Shown here in pieces: positions 1 through 7,555 of a stretch of DNA of 15,134 nt. A program made the translations under genes and the position numbers. The notes beneath the pieces are model-generated. The model saw only the letters and a list, made by a program, of their open reading frames with translations, was not told the DNA's origin and made no database searches. Each line of letters opens with the position of its first letter. The stretch's first letter is position 1. Source of the stretch: JANOGU01 sp031406135 (GTDB taxonomy: Bacteria > Pseudomonadota > Alphaproteobacteria > Rhodobacterales > Rhodobacteraceae); NCBI GenBank assembly GCA_031406135.1, contig JANOGU010000306.1, forward strand, positions 1-15,134. Direction: 5' to 3'.

Positions 1-128
1 GCTTCAGATTGCCCCGCAGGACCTTACACGAGGGTGGCCGGATGCTCGTGGAACAGGAGGCCGGATCGCCATGGAATGGATGGCCGGATGCTCATGGAAT
101 CCGTGGCCGGATCACCGTGGTGCGCGCA
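1..128 (+). mobile_element. Probable right end of an IS21-like element (non-coding tail)
   Basis: This stretch has no convincing coding sequence. It carries four imperfect copies of GGCCGGAT-N4-TGGAA at an exact 23-bp period. Arrays of this kind are typical of the non-coding region between istB and the terminal inverted repeat in IS21-family elements, so istB would lie to the left, outside the window. The element could end near the CA at 127-128, since IS21-type ends commonly finish in CA. The opposite end and the target duplication are not visible, so the boundary is inferred. Confidence 0.45.
36..120 (+). repeat. Four imperfect 23-bp-period direct repeats (GGCCGGAT motif)
   Basis: Repeat units start at 36, 59, 82 and 105, exactly 23 bp apart. 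Each begins GGCCGGAT, followed by GCTC, CGCC, GCTC and CACC respectively. The first three then read (G/A)TGGAA and the fourth GTGG. The period is about two helical turns, so the copies face the same side of the DNA, as expected for transposase binding sites. Confidence 0.9.
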
Positions 129-184
129 TCAGGTCTGGTAATCGCGCGCTTCCCATAGATAAGTTTCCTGATAGTTATATGTAA
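129..184 (+). promoter_or_regulatory. Short AT-rich leader of the GlxA-type regulator
   Basis: Only 56 bp separate the putative IS end from the regulator's start. The stretch from about 150 to 184 is clearly more AT-rich than its surroundings and includes GATAGTTATAT just before the ATG. This is where a promoter would have to lie if it is not inside the insertion sequence. No clear Shine-Dalgarno sequence or canonical -35/-10 pair is visible. Confidence 0.3.
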
Positions 185-1192
185 ATGCTCTCTCATCAAC
201 GCGTCACCACCATCGGATTTCTGATTTTCCCTGGCTTTCCTATGTCTTGCCTGACGTCAATGATCGAGCCCCTGCGGGCCGCGAATGAAATCGCGGATTG
301 CCGGGCGTTCAAATGGCGGATCCTGTCGGAAACCCGGGATCGGGTCGTGTCGAGCGCAGATGTGGTCTTCGAGCCGGACCTGAAGCTCGCCGAGGCGACG
401 GAGATCGACTATCTCTTCCTTCTCAGCAGCCCGACCGCCAGTTTCGCTGACCGGAAAGGTTCCGAGGGCCAGTTGCGGTGGCTTGCGCGGCATGGCACGG
501 CAGTCGGTGGGGTCAGCGGCGGGGTCTTTCCCCTGGCGCGCTCCGGGCTTCTCGACGGCCACGCGGTCTCGGTCCACTGGTGCTACGAGGCGGCTTTCGC
601 GCTGGAGTTCCCGGAGCTGCCGATGCGCGACGACGTGATCGTCTTCGACCATCCCCGCTACACCGTCTCGGGAGCCGCCGCCGCCTTCGACCTGATGCTG
701 AGCTTCATCGAGGATTGCCTTGGCGCCGATATTGCAACCGAGGTCGCCTGCTGGTTCCAGCATCCGGTGGTCTGCGGCCGGGGGGTGCGCCAGAAGACCC
801 CGACCTTCCGCCGCGACAGTACCGCCGACATGCTGCCCGCGTCGGTCGCCAGGGCGGTCGAGCTTCTCGGCCGCCACCTCTCCGATCTGATCGCGGTCGA
901 GGAGGTGGCGCAAAGCGTCGGCGTGTCGTCGCGCCAACTCGAACGCCAGTTCAAGAAAGCCACCGGCCAGAGCCCGTCGCGCTACTACCGCACCCTGCGG
1001 ATGAAGGCCGCGCGGCAGCTTGTCCTCTTCTCGGGGGAACCGATGCCGCGCGTCGCCGCGGCGGTCGGGTATGAGACGCTGCCGCCCCTCATGCGGCACT
1101 ACCGCGAGGAATTCGGCACGTCCCCGACCGAGGACCGCAACAAGATCAACCGCTTCCGGGTCGAGGACAACCGCCCCCTGCCATCGGCCTGA
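185..1192 (+). CDS. GlxA-family (GbdR-like) AraC-type transcriptional regulator
   Basis: A cytoplasmic DNA-binding regulator of 335 residues. Residues about 7-185 form a DJ-1/PfpI (class I glutamine amidotransferase-like) fold, opening with a TIGFLIFPGF strand. At the nucleophile elbow it reads GGVSGGVFPLA near 108-118, with no cysteine, so it is probably a ligand sensor and not an enzyme. Residues about 215-314 hold the two AraC helix-turn-helix motifs (VAQSVGVSSRQLERQFKKATGQSP, quoted in part as VSSRQLERQF, then a second helix pair ending FGTSP). Pseudomonas GbdR, which has this architecture, responds to glycine betaine and dimethylglycine and activates catabolic genes, including those for sarcosine oxidase. 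The gene converges on soxG with 6 bp between stop codons. The start is the first ATG after an in-frame TAA at 182-184 and has no good ribosome-binding site. The match to GbdR rests on fold and context, so another GlxA-type ligand is possible. Confidence 0.85.
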   Translation: MLSHQRVTTIGFLIFPGFPMSCLTSMIEPLRAANEIADCRAFKWRILSETRDRVVSSADVVFEPDLKLAEATEIDYLFLLSSPTASFADRKGSEGQLRWLARHGTAVGGVSGGVFPLARSGLLDGHAVSVHWCYEAAFALEFPELPMRDDVIVFDHPRYTVSGAAAAFDLMLSFIEDCLGADIATEVACWFQHPVVCGRGVRQKTPTFRRDSTADMLPASVARAVELLGRHLSDLIAVEEVAQSVGVSSRQLERQFKKATGQSPSRYYRTLRMKAARQLVLFSGEPMPRVAAAVGYETLPPLMRHYREEFGTSPTEDRNKINRFRVEDNRPLPSA

Positions 1193-1198
1193 CCGGGG

Positions 1199-1765
1199 TC
1201 ATGCGATGCTGCGGGCGGCCGCGCAAAAAGCGTGGTGCAGCGATCCCGCGAAGGAGCGCGGCGCGATGACGCTGAAATGCGCCGCCTCGGTCCGGCAGAC
1301 GACGAAACAGCCCATATGCTCCAGAAGCGTCCTGGTGGCCGCGCCCGCCGTCATCCGGCGGGACGGCACCGGGCAGAGCCGTTCCAGGAGGTCAACGACG
1401 CCGTCGCCTTCGACATCGAAGCGCACCCAGCCGTCGGTCTGTTCAGTGACGGAGGCCGTATCGCCCAACCCCGCCTTGACGATCCGGGCGATGTCTTCGT
1501 GGCTGGCGAACGGGGCTTCGGCGAACCATTGCTCCGGCCCGGTCCAGATCAGGCTCCAGCGATCGCCCGCCGCCCACGATCCAGGCCCGGGCAGGGTCAT
1601 GCCAAAAAGTTTCCGTGCGGCTGTTCCGAAAGTTTTCGCGCCGCCGGGCCGGCACGAGACCGAGACCAACGCCCGGTCCGTCACTTCTGTGATGACGACC
1701 GAACCGATCCGGTCGGTTTTCGGCTGGGTGCCGCCAAGCGGCGTCAGGGCTGCAAGATCATGCAC
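1199..1765 (-). CDS. soxG: Sarcosine oxidase, gamma subunit
   Basis: The 188-residue gamma subunit of heterotetrameric sarcosine oxidase, a cytoplasmic complex that oxidises sarcosine to glycine and passes the methyl carbon to tetrahydrofolate. The N-terminus (MHDLAALTPLGG) and internal segments such as WSLIWTGPEQWF and LLEHMGCFVV are characteristic of SoxG, which has a GcvT-like fold but no known active site. The start is a GTG at 1765, preceded by a strong AAGGAGA ribosome-binding site 7 nt upstream. It overlaps the end of soxA by 8 nt, which indicates translational coupling. It is the last gene of the operon: purU, glyA and folD, which often accompany sox genes, do not follow. Its stop lies 6 bp from that of the convergent regulator. 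Confidence 0.92.
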   Translation of the reverse strand: MHDLAALTPLGGTQPKTDRIGSVVITEVTDRALVSVSCRPGGAKTFGTAARKLFGMTLPGPGSWAAGDRWSLIWTGPEQWFAEAPFASHEDIARIVKAGLGDTASVTEQTDGWVRFDVEGDGVVDLLERLCPVPSRRMTAGAATRTLLEHMGCFVVCRTEAAHFSVIAPRSFAGSLHHAFCAAARSIA

Positions 1766-4712
1766 GGAGACGCTCTCCTTCAGGATCGACGAAATGGGCG
1801 CTGACGACCTCGACCAGCGTCTCGGCGTTCTGGACCGGATTGACCGCGCGCAGGATCTCGCCCTTGCGCGCCGCGCCGTTCTTCAGAAACCCGAGCCCAA
1901 CCGTGTGCCCGAGATTGGGCGAGAAGGCGACCGAGGTCATGTAGCCCTGGCCGTTGGCGGCATTGGCCACCGCCCCCTTGGCGATGAAATGCGAACCGGC
2001 GGCGAAGGTCTCGTCCCGACTGACCGGCCGGAAACCGACAAGGATCAGCGCATCGTCGCGGTTCAGCCCCTCGCGTTCCGAGAGCGTTGAGCCGATCGCG
2101 TCCTTCTTCTTCGACACCATCCCGGCCATGCCTAGGTTGAGCGCCGTGGTCGTCCCGTTCAGCTCGTTGCCCGCCGCATGGCCCTTTTCGATCCGCATGA
2201 CGCCCAGCGCTTCGGTCCCGTAGACCACCGCGTCGAACGTGCGTCCGGCCTCGACCAGCCGCCGCATCAGCGCGTCGCCGTAGCGCGTCGGCACCGCGAT
2301 CTCGAAAGCCAGTTCGCCCGAGAACGAGATCCGGAAGAGCCGCGCCCGGAGGCCGCGGCAAACGGTGATCTCGCCGCAACCCATGTAGGGGAAGGCGTCG
2401 TTCGAGATGTCAAAGGCGGGGTCGACGATCTTCTGCAGGAGCTTGCGCGCATTCGGTCCGGCGACCGAATACTGCGCCCAGGCTTCGGTCGTGGAGATGA
2501 TCTGCACATCCATGTCGGGCCAGAGGCACTGGCGGCAGAACTCCATGTGCCGGTAGACGCCGACGGCGTTGGCCGTGGTGGTGGTCAGGACGAAATGATC
2601 CTCGGCGAGGCGCGCCGTGGTGCCGTCGTCCATCACCATCCCGTCTTCGCGCAGCATCAGGCCATAGCGGACCTTGCCAACGGCGAGCTTCGCGAAGGGA
2701 TTGGCGTAGACGCGGTTCAGGAACTCGGCCGCATCCGTGCCCTGCACGTCGATCTTGCCCAGCGTGGTCACGTCGCAGATGCCGACCGACCTGCGGGTCG
2801 CCAGAACCTCACGGTCGACCGATTGCCGCCAGTGGGTCTCGCCGGGACGCGGGAACCACTGGGCCCGAAGCCACATGCCGACCTCGACGAAGACCGCGCC
2901 CTGTTCCGTCGCCCAGTGATGGCTCGGGGTCAGCCGGGTTGGACGGAAGTCCTTGCCTGCCGACCGGCCCGCGAATGCCGCGATGGGCACCGGCGTATAG
3001 GGCGGGCGGAAGATCGTGCTGCCGGTTTCGGGAATGGATTTCCCGGTCATCTCCGCCATCACCGCGAGCCCGCCGACATTCGAGGTCTTGCCCTGGTCGG
3101 TCGCCATGCCGAGCGTCGTGTAGCGCTTGAGGTGCTCGACCGAGATATAGCCTTCCTGATGGGCGAGCTTGACGTCCTTGACGGTCACGTCGTTCTGCTG
3201 GTCGAGCCAGGCGCGGCCCCTGCCCGGAACGTGGAACAAGGGCGTGATCCGCACCGGCGCATCCTCGGCCTCCGGCAGATCGGCGGGTTTCGCCTTGCGC
3301 CCGAGGTCGGCGAGCGCGGCCACCGCCGCCTCGGCGCCGGAGGCGAGGCAGCCGGCGGTGGACATCACCCCGCCCGCCGCGCCCGCGACCGTCAGTCCCG
3401 GGGGAAGGGTGCCACCCGGAACAAAGGCGGCAAGCGCCTCGTTCCAGACCGGCCGGCCGCGTTGGTGGCAGGTCAGGTGCAGGTTGGGGTTCCAGCCGCC
3501 CGAGACGCCGAGCGCCTGGCAAGCCAGCGTCCTTGTCTCTCCGCTTGCAAGCCGCACCTTGACCGACGTCAGGCCGAGCCGGCCGGAGGCGTCGGTCACC
3601 ACCGCGCCAGCCAGCACCTCGTAGCGGTTTGTTCGGGGCGCATCCGCCCGACTGTCGATCACCGCAGCGACCCGCACGCCCTTGGCGACGAGGTCCTCGG
3701 CGGTCCGGTGCCCGTCGTCGTTGTTGGTGAAGATCGCCACGTCCTTGCCGGGCACGGCGGCCCAGCGGTTGGTATAGCTGCGCAAGGCCGCGCCAAGCAT
3801 CACGCCGGGGCGGTCGTTGTTCCGAAACGCGACGGGCCGTTCGGTGGCGCCGGCGCAGAGGAGGCTGCGCTGGGCGTAGATCCGCCAGAGCGTTTGCCGC
3901 GGCTTGCCGGGCAACGGTTCGGGCAGGTGGTCCGCGACCCGCTCCAACGCGCTATAGACGCCGTGATCGAAGGCACCGATGACGGTGGTCCGCGCCATCA
4001 CCCGGACGTTGGGCAGGCTCGCCAGCTCCGCGACGGCGGCCTTCGCCCAGTCCGGCCCCGAGGCATCGCCAAGCGCGAAGGTCTCTGAATTCAGCCGCCC
4101 GCCGAGGACGAAATCCTCGTCCGCGAGGATGACGTCAGCCCCAGCCCGACCCGCCGTCAGCGCGGCGGCAAGGCCCGCAGGCCCTGCTCCCACGATCAGG
4201 AGGTCGCAGTGCAGGAAGCCCTTGTCGTAGAGGTCGGGGTCCGCCTGCATCGTCAGGCTGCCGAGGCCCGCGGCGCGGCGGATTATCGGCTCGTAGAGCT
4301 TTTCCCAGAACGCCTTTGGCCACATGAAGGTCTTGTAATAGAACCCCGCCGCCAAGAACGGCGACAGCAGGTCGTTCACTGCCAGAAGATCGAACGACAG
4401 CGACCCGACCCGGTTCTGACTGCGTGCGTCGAGCCCGTCATAAAGCTCGGCCACCGTGGCGCGGGTGTTCGGCTCCTGCCGGGCGCCGACGCGCAGATGG
4501 ACGAGGGCGTTCGGCTCTTCCGAGCCGGCAGTCAGCGGACCGCGCGGCCGGTGATACTTGAACGACCGGCCCATCAGGCGCACGCCGTTGGCGAGGAGCG
4601 CCGAGGCGAGCGTGTCGCCGGGATGACCCTGATAGGTCCTGCCGTCGAAGCGGAAGTCGAGGCTTCGTGACCGGTCGATCAGGCCGCCCCCGATGCGGTT
4701 CGACTGGCTCAT
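1758..4712 (-). CDS. soxA: Sarcosine oxidase, alpha subunit
   Basis: The 984-residue large subunit of heterotetrameric sarcosine oxidase, of normal family length. An N-terminal ferredoxin-like fold (about 15-100, including TYQGHPGDTLASALLANG) lacks iron-sulfur cysteines, as usual for SoxA. A dinucleotide-binding domain follows, with GAGPAG at 175-180, and it binds the non-covalent NAD. From about residue 590 the rest is a GcvT-like tetrahydrofolate domain. It contains ICDVTTLGKIDVQG near 645-658 and MVMDDGT at 692-698, where the Asp pair matches the catalytic aspartate region of aminomethyltransferases, and SFSGELAFEIAV further on. This domain captures the methylene carbon as 5,10-methylene-tetrahydrofolate. 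The ATG overlaps the soxD stop by 4 nt (ATGA), and the end overlaps soxG. A close relative acting on another N-methyl amino acid cannot be excluded from sequence alone, but the complete BDAG set favours sarcosine. Confidence 0.95.
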   Translation of the reverse strand: MSQSNRIGGGLIDRSRSLDFRFDGRTYQGHPGDTLASALLANGVRLMGRSFKYHRPRGPLTAGSEEPNALVHLRVGARQEPNTRATVAELYDGLDARSQNRVGSLSFDLLAVNDLLSPFLAAGFYYKTFMWPKAFWEKLYEPIIRRAAGLGSLTMQADPDLYDKGFLHCDLLIVGAGPAGLAAALTAGRAGADVILADEDFVLGGRLNSETFALGDASGPDWAKAAVAELASLPNVRVMARTTVIGAFDHGVYSALERVADHLPEPLPGKPRQTLWRIYAQRSLLCAGATERPVAFRNNDRPGVMLGAALRSYTNRWAAVPGKDVAIFTNNDDGHRTAEDLVAKGVRVAAVIDSRADAPRTNRYEVLAGAVVTDASGRLGLTSVKVRLASGETRTLACQALGVSGGWNPNLHLTCHQRGRPVWNEALAAFVPGGTLPPGLTVAGAAGGVMSTAGCLASGAEAAVAALADLGRKAKPADLPEAEDAPVRITPLFHVPGRGRAWLDQQNDVTVKDVKLAHQEGYISVEHLKRYTTLGMATDQGKTSNVGGLAVMAEMTGKSIPETGSTIFRPPYTPVPIAAFAGRSAGKDFRPTRLTPSHHWATEQGAVFVEVGMWLRAQWFPRPGETHWRQSVDREVLATRRSVGICDVTTLGKIDVQGTDAAEFLNRVYANPFAKLAVGKVRYGLMLREDGMVMDDGTTARLAEDHFVLTTTTANAVGVYRHMEFCRQCLWPDMDVQIISTTEAWAQYSVAGPNARKLLQKIVDPAFDISNDAFPYMGCGEITVCRGLRARLFRISFSGELAFEIAVPTRYGDALMRRLVEAGRTFDAVVYGTEALGVMRIEKGHAAGNELNGTTTALNLGMAGMVSKKKDAIGSTLSEREGLNRDDALILVGFRPVSRDETFAAGSHFIAKGAVANAANGQGYMTSVAFSPNLGHTVGLGFLKNGAARKGEILRAVNPVQNAETLVEVVSAHFVDPEGERLRA

Positions 4713-4996
4713 CTGCTGCGCCCCCTGGCACGGGCCACGTCACGGGCCAGCTCCGCCGATATGATCTCGTGGCTGCGGGTGTCGCGCGTCACCACCAGCC
4801 AGCTACGGTCGCCCTGTTCGTGGAACCACAACTCCTTGTGGACCCCCGCCGGGTTGTCGCGCAGGTAAAGATAGTCATGGAAACGGTCGACAGCGTTGTC
4901 GGCCTGCCAGTCGGGGCGGTCGATCAGGCTCGCATCGCCGAGACAGGTGAATTCCTGGGCGTCGCGCGGGCCGAGAAGCGGGTGGGGGATAAGCAT
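4709..4996 (-). CDS. soxD: Sarcosine oxidase, delta subunit (variant without the full zinc site)
   Basis: A 95-residue SoxD, the smallest subunit of the sarcosine oxidase tetramer. In structurally known enzymes it holds a zinc ion through two N-terminal cysteines (CPxCGxR), one histidine and a later cysteine. Here the N-terminus reads MLIPHPLLGPRDAQEF, so the CxxC pair has become H5/L8. H59 (WFHEQGD) is kept, but the following cysteine position is D63. The YLYLRDNPAG, HKELWFHEQGDRSW and TRDTRSHEI segments keep the SoxD fold signature. It lies 11 nt after soxB and overlaps soxA by 4 nt, so it belongs to the operon. The role may be purely structural. The start is the ATG at 4996, with a GAGG 9 nt upstream. 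Confidence 0.88.
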   Translation of the reverse strand: MLIPHPLLGPRDAQEFTCLGDASLIDRPDWQADNAVDRFHDYLYLRDNPAGVHKELWFHEQGDRSWLVVTRDTRSHEIISAELARDVARARGRSR

Positions 4997-5007
4997 CGGA
5001 GCGGACC

Positions 5008-6258
5008 TCAGTGCAGGTTGGGCTGGGCGCCCACGCCCTTTTCGTCGATCATCAGCCCCTTGCGGAACCGGTCGAACCGATAGGCCGTGGCGGTGTCATG
5101 CGGGCGGTCGGTGGCAAGGAGATGCGCGAAGCACCAGCCGCTCGCGGGCGTCGCCTTGAACCCGCCATAGCACCAGCCGCCGTTGAAATAGAGGCCCTCG
5201 ACCTCGGTCTTGTCGATGATCGGCGAGCCGTCCATCGACATGTCCATGATCCCGCCCCACATCCTGAGCAGCCGGGCGCGTCCGATCATCGGCATCAGGC
5301 TCATCCCGCCTTCGCAGACGTCCTCGACCACCGGCAGATTGCCACGCTGGGCGTAGGAGTTGTAACCGTCGATATCGCCGCCGAAGACAAGGCCGCCCTT
5401 GTCGGACTGGCTCACATAGAAATGACCCGCGCCGTAGGTGATGACCCCCGGCAGCAAGGGTTTCAGCCCTTCGGTAACGAACGCCTGCAGTACATGGCTT
5501 TCGATCGGCAGCCGCATCCCCGCCTTGGCCATGACCTGGCCCGATGATCCCGCCACCGCAACGCCGACCTTGCCGGCGCCGATGAAGCCGCGCGTCGTCT
5601 CGACGCCGAGGCAGGTGCCGTTCTCGATCCGGAAGCCGGTAACCTCGCAGTTCTGGAGGATGTCGACGCCGCGTCTGTCAGCGCCCCGTGCATAACCCCA
5701 GGCCACCGCATCGTGGCGGACGGTGCCGCCGCGCGCCTGGAAAAGGCCGCCCTTGATCGGGAAGCGGGCGCTGTCGAAATTGAGGAACGGCGCGATCCTT
5801 CGCACGCCGTCGGTATCGAGAAGCTCTGCATCGACGCCGTTCAGCCGCATCGCATTGCCGCGCCGCCGGTAGGCGTCGCGCTGGGCGTCGGTATGGCAGA
5901 GGTTCAGGACCCCGCGCTGGCTGACCATCGCGTTGAAGTTGAAATCCTGCTCCAGCCCTTCCCAGAGCTTCATCGAGAATTCGTAGAACGGCTCGTTGCC
6001 GTCGAGGAGGTAATTGGAGCGGATGATCGTGGTGTTGCGCCCGACATTTCCGCCGCCGATCCAGCCCTTCTCGACGACCGCGACGCTCGCTTTCGAAAAG
6101 ACCTTCGCGAGGTAGTAGGCGGTGGCGAGCCCGTGGCCGCCGCCGCCGACGACGACGATGTCGTAGCGCGCCTTGGGCTCGGGATCCCGCCAGGCGGGTT
6201 TCCAGCCCTTATGTCCGGTCAGTGCCTCCTTGAGGACCTTGAAGCCCGAATAGTTCAT
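5008..6258 (-). CDS. soxB: Sarcosine oxidase, beta subunit (flavoprotein)
   Basis: A 416-residue FAD/FMN subunit that carries out the dehydrogenation of sarcosine in the cytoplasmic tetramer. The FAD-binding Rossmann motif is VVVGGGGHGLATAYYLAK, with GGGGHG at residues 38-43. GRNTTIIRSNYL (74-85) and GGTVRHDAVAWGYARGA (177-193) are strongly SoxB-like. H182 in that segment corresponds to the histidine that carries covalent FMN in characterised enzymes. The C-terminal region has the RMWGGIMDMSMDGSPI and GGWCYGGFKATPASGW segments expected near the active site. I chose the ATG at 6258 because GAGGT lies about 5 nt upstream and the product then has the usual length. An in-frame GTG at 6285 would add nine unconserved residues. 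This is the first gene of the soxBDAG operon. Confidence 0.95.
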   Translation of the reverse strand: MNYSGFKVLKEALTGHKGWKPAWRDPEPKARYDIVVVGGGGHGLATAYYLAKVFSKASVAVVEKGWIGGGNVGRNTTIIRSNYLLDGNEPFYEFSMKLWEGLEQDFNFNAMVSQRGVLNLCHTDAQRDAYRRRGNAMRLNGVDAELLDTDGVRRIAPFLNFDSARFPIKGGLFQARGGTVRHDAVAWGYARGADRRGVDILQNCEVTGFRIENGTCLGVETTRGFIGAGKVGVAVAGSSGQVMAKAGMRLPIESHVLQAFVTEGLKPLLPGVITYGAGHFYVSQSDKGGLVFGGDIDGYNSYAQRGNLPVVEDVCEGGMSLMPMIGRARLLRMWGGIMDMSMDGSPIIDKTEVEGLYFNGGWCYGGFKATPASGWCFAHLLATDRPHDTATAYRFDRFRKGLMIDEKGVGAQPNLH

Positions 6259-6315
6259 GTCAACCTCAGCACTATGCTGGGCCACATTGCGCCGAAGCCG
6301 GGTGCCAAGGATAGG

Positions 6316-6350
6316 TCGGGTTCGGACATCCTTGCATCGACTTCCGACAT
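6316..6350 (-). promoter_or_regulatory. Candidate AraC-family operator upstream of soxB
   Basis: Two direct repeats start 21 bp apart. On the + strand they read TCGGGTTCGGACAT (6316-6329) and TCGACTTCCGACAT (6337-6350), identical at 11 of 14 positions. Two tandem half-sites two helical turns apart is the usual AraC-family arrangement. The near edge lies about 58 nt upstream of the soxB ATG, a sensible place for an activator. The GlxA/GbdR-type regulator in this window is the obvious candidate binder. That link is inferred, and no matching pair was found ahead of the transporter operon. Confidence 0.45.
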
Positions 6351-6381
6351 GTGTGGGCGTCGGATGCGGGTATCGGGCCGG

Positions 6382-7338
6382 TCAGGACCCGTAGCGCCGG
6401 CGCGCCGCGCTGACGCTCATCAGCCAGTCGGCGACCTCGACCCGGCCGGGAAACGACGGCCGGGTCTGCGGCGTGAGCAGATAGTATCCGTGCTCGGTCC
6501 GCACCTGCGTGTCGCCGAGCGGCCGCACCAGCCGCCCCGACGCGAGGAACTGGTCGACGAGATGCCCCCAGCCGAGCGCGACGCCGACGCCGTCGACCGC
6601 AGCATGGATCGACAGCGGATAGGTGTTGAAGAGCGTCGTGCGGTCCAGCCGGCCGGCCTTCACCCCGGCCTGCGCCAGCCAGGTCCGCCAGTTCATCCAT
6701 TCGGTATGGCTGCTCGACACCTCGATGAGCGGCGCGGCTGGCAGGTTCTCCACCCCGGCCACCTTGGGGTGCTGGCGCAGGAAGTCCGGCGAGCAGACAG
6801 GAAAGACCGTTTCCCCGAACACCAGCTGCGCATCGTATCCGCGCCAGTCGCCGTCGCCGCGCAGGATGGTGAGGTCGACCGTCTCGGCGAGGCATTCGTC
6901 GTCGTCGTCGGAGGCCACGAGCATGATGCTGAGATGCTTGTTCGCCTTCCGGAACTCATGCAGCCGCGGCGTCAGCCACAGCGAGGCGACGGAATTCGTC
7001 GCCGCCAGCACGACGGGGCGTTTGTGGCTGGTCTTCAACATGTCGTCGGCCGCATTGCGCAGAAGCTCGATCGCCGGAAGGATGCGCGTCAGGAACTCGC
7101 GGCCATGGGGCGTGAGCTCGATCGACCGATGCCCGCGCGAAAAGAACGTGAGGCCAATATGCTGCTCGAGGAGCCGCACCTTCCGGCTGATCGCGGTTTC
7201 GCTGATGTTGATCTGCCGCGCTGCCCCGGCAAAGCTCATGTGCTTCGCCGCCGCCTCGAAGGCCAGGAGATAGTCGAGCGGCGGAAGCGGGCGCCGCTTC
7301 TCCTTCGACGCGCGGTGTTTCGGGCGATCATGGTCCAT
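6382..7338 (-). CDS. LysR-family transcriptional regulator (GcvA-like)
   Basis: A 318-residue LysR-type regulator. Residues about 20-79 form the winged helix-turn-helix (LDYLLAFEAAAKHMSFAGAA and SETAISRKVRLLEQHIG, then FFSRGHRSIELTPHG). The rest is a periplasmic-binding-protein-like effector domain starting near residue 105. The DNA-binding part resembles the GcvA group, whose members often control amino-acid and betaine-related genes. The gene diverges from the transporter operon across 217 bp, the classic layout for a LysR regulator and its target. It also lies on the same strand upstream of soxB, with a 123-bp gap, so partial read-through into sox is possible. The effector may be the imported substrate or glycine, which is inference. 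The effector domain has a run of acidic residues (DDDDE near 143-147). No frameshift or truncation is visible. Confidence 0.87.
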   Translation of the reverse strand: MDHDRPKHRASKEKRRPLPPLDYLLAFEAAAKHMSFAGAARQINISETAISRKVRLLEQHIGLTFFSRGHRSIELTPHGREFLTRILPAIELLRNAADDMLKTSHKRPVVLAATNSVASLWLTPRLHEFRKANKHLSIMLVASDDDDECLAETVDLTILRGDGDWRGYDAQLVFGETVFPVCSPDFLRQHPKVAGVENLPAAPLIEVSSSHTEWMNWRTWLAQAGVKAGRLDRTTLFNTYPLSIHAAVDGVGVALGWGHLVDQFLASGRLVRPLGDTQVRTEHGYYLLTPQTRPSFPGRVEVADWLMSVSAARRRYGS

Positions 7339-7555
7339 CTCTGCGCCGCTTCTCCGCCAATGGCGCCCGGGCCGGGAGCGATCATCGGCATATGCGTCCG
7401 ACGTTAGAAGATGCAGGCCCTCCTGGCATCACAAATTAGAGGCAAAGCCCGCCAAAATTCTTCGCAGAGATTGACCGCGCCCTTGGCATCATCGCCGCGG
7501 GACCCGCCCGAAAGAGCGGGGACACCCTAGCCACAAGACTCAACAGGGAAACAAC
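7339..7555. promoter_or_regulatory. Divergent intergenic region, lysR to transporter operon
   Basis: This 217-bp region should contain the promoters of both the LysR gene and the transporter operon. TGGCATCA occurs twice, at 7424-7431 and 7484-7491, 60 bp apart in the same orientation. The first copy is also the right arm of an imperfect dyad (ATGCAGG at 7411-7417 against CCTGGCAT at 7422-7429). A TTGACC at 7471-7476 could be a -35 box, but no convincing -10 follows at the right distance. CCCGC (7503-7507) and GCGGG (7516-7520) form a short hairpin in the probable 5' leader. AGGGAA about 6 nt before the ATG at 7556 serves as ribosome-binding site. Confidence 0.5.

Noticed and set aside
36..120. 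The 23-bp-period repeats as a CRISPR array
   Set aside because: The period is too short to hold a repeat and a spacer, the units are imperfect and no cas genes are present. An IS21-type terminal array explains them better.
2178..4088. Long + strand open frame (636 codons) opposite soxA
   Set aside because: It lies wholly antisense to a well-conserved gene, is rich in Arg, His, Gly and Ala as expected for the complement of high-GC coding sequence, and has no recognisable motif.
6259..6285. Nine-residue N-terminal extension of SoxB from a GTG at 6285
   Set aside because: The ATG at 6258 has a good GAGGT ribosome-binding site and gives the normal family length. The extension is unlike other SoxB starts.
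6283..6310. Possible sigma-54 (-24/-12) promoter upstream of soxB (TTGGCACCCGGCTTCGG on the minus strand)
   Set aside because: The -24 part matches, but the -12 GC is missing at the required spacing (CG in place of GC), so the element is probably coincidental.
5713..7407. Long + strand open frame (564 codons) opposite soxB and the LysR gene
   Set aside because: It spans two real genes and the gap between them on the other strand and has no protein-like domains. It is a composition artefact.
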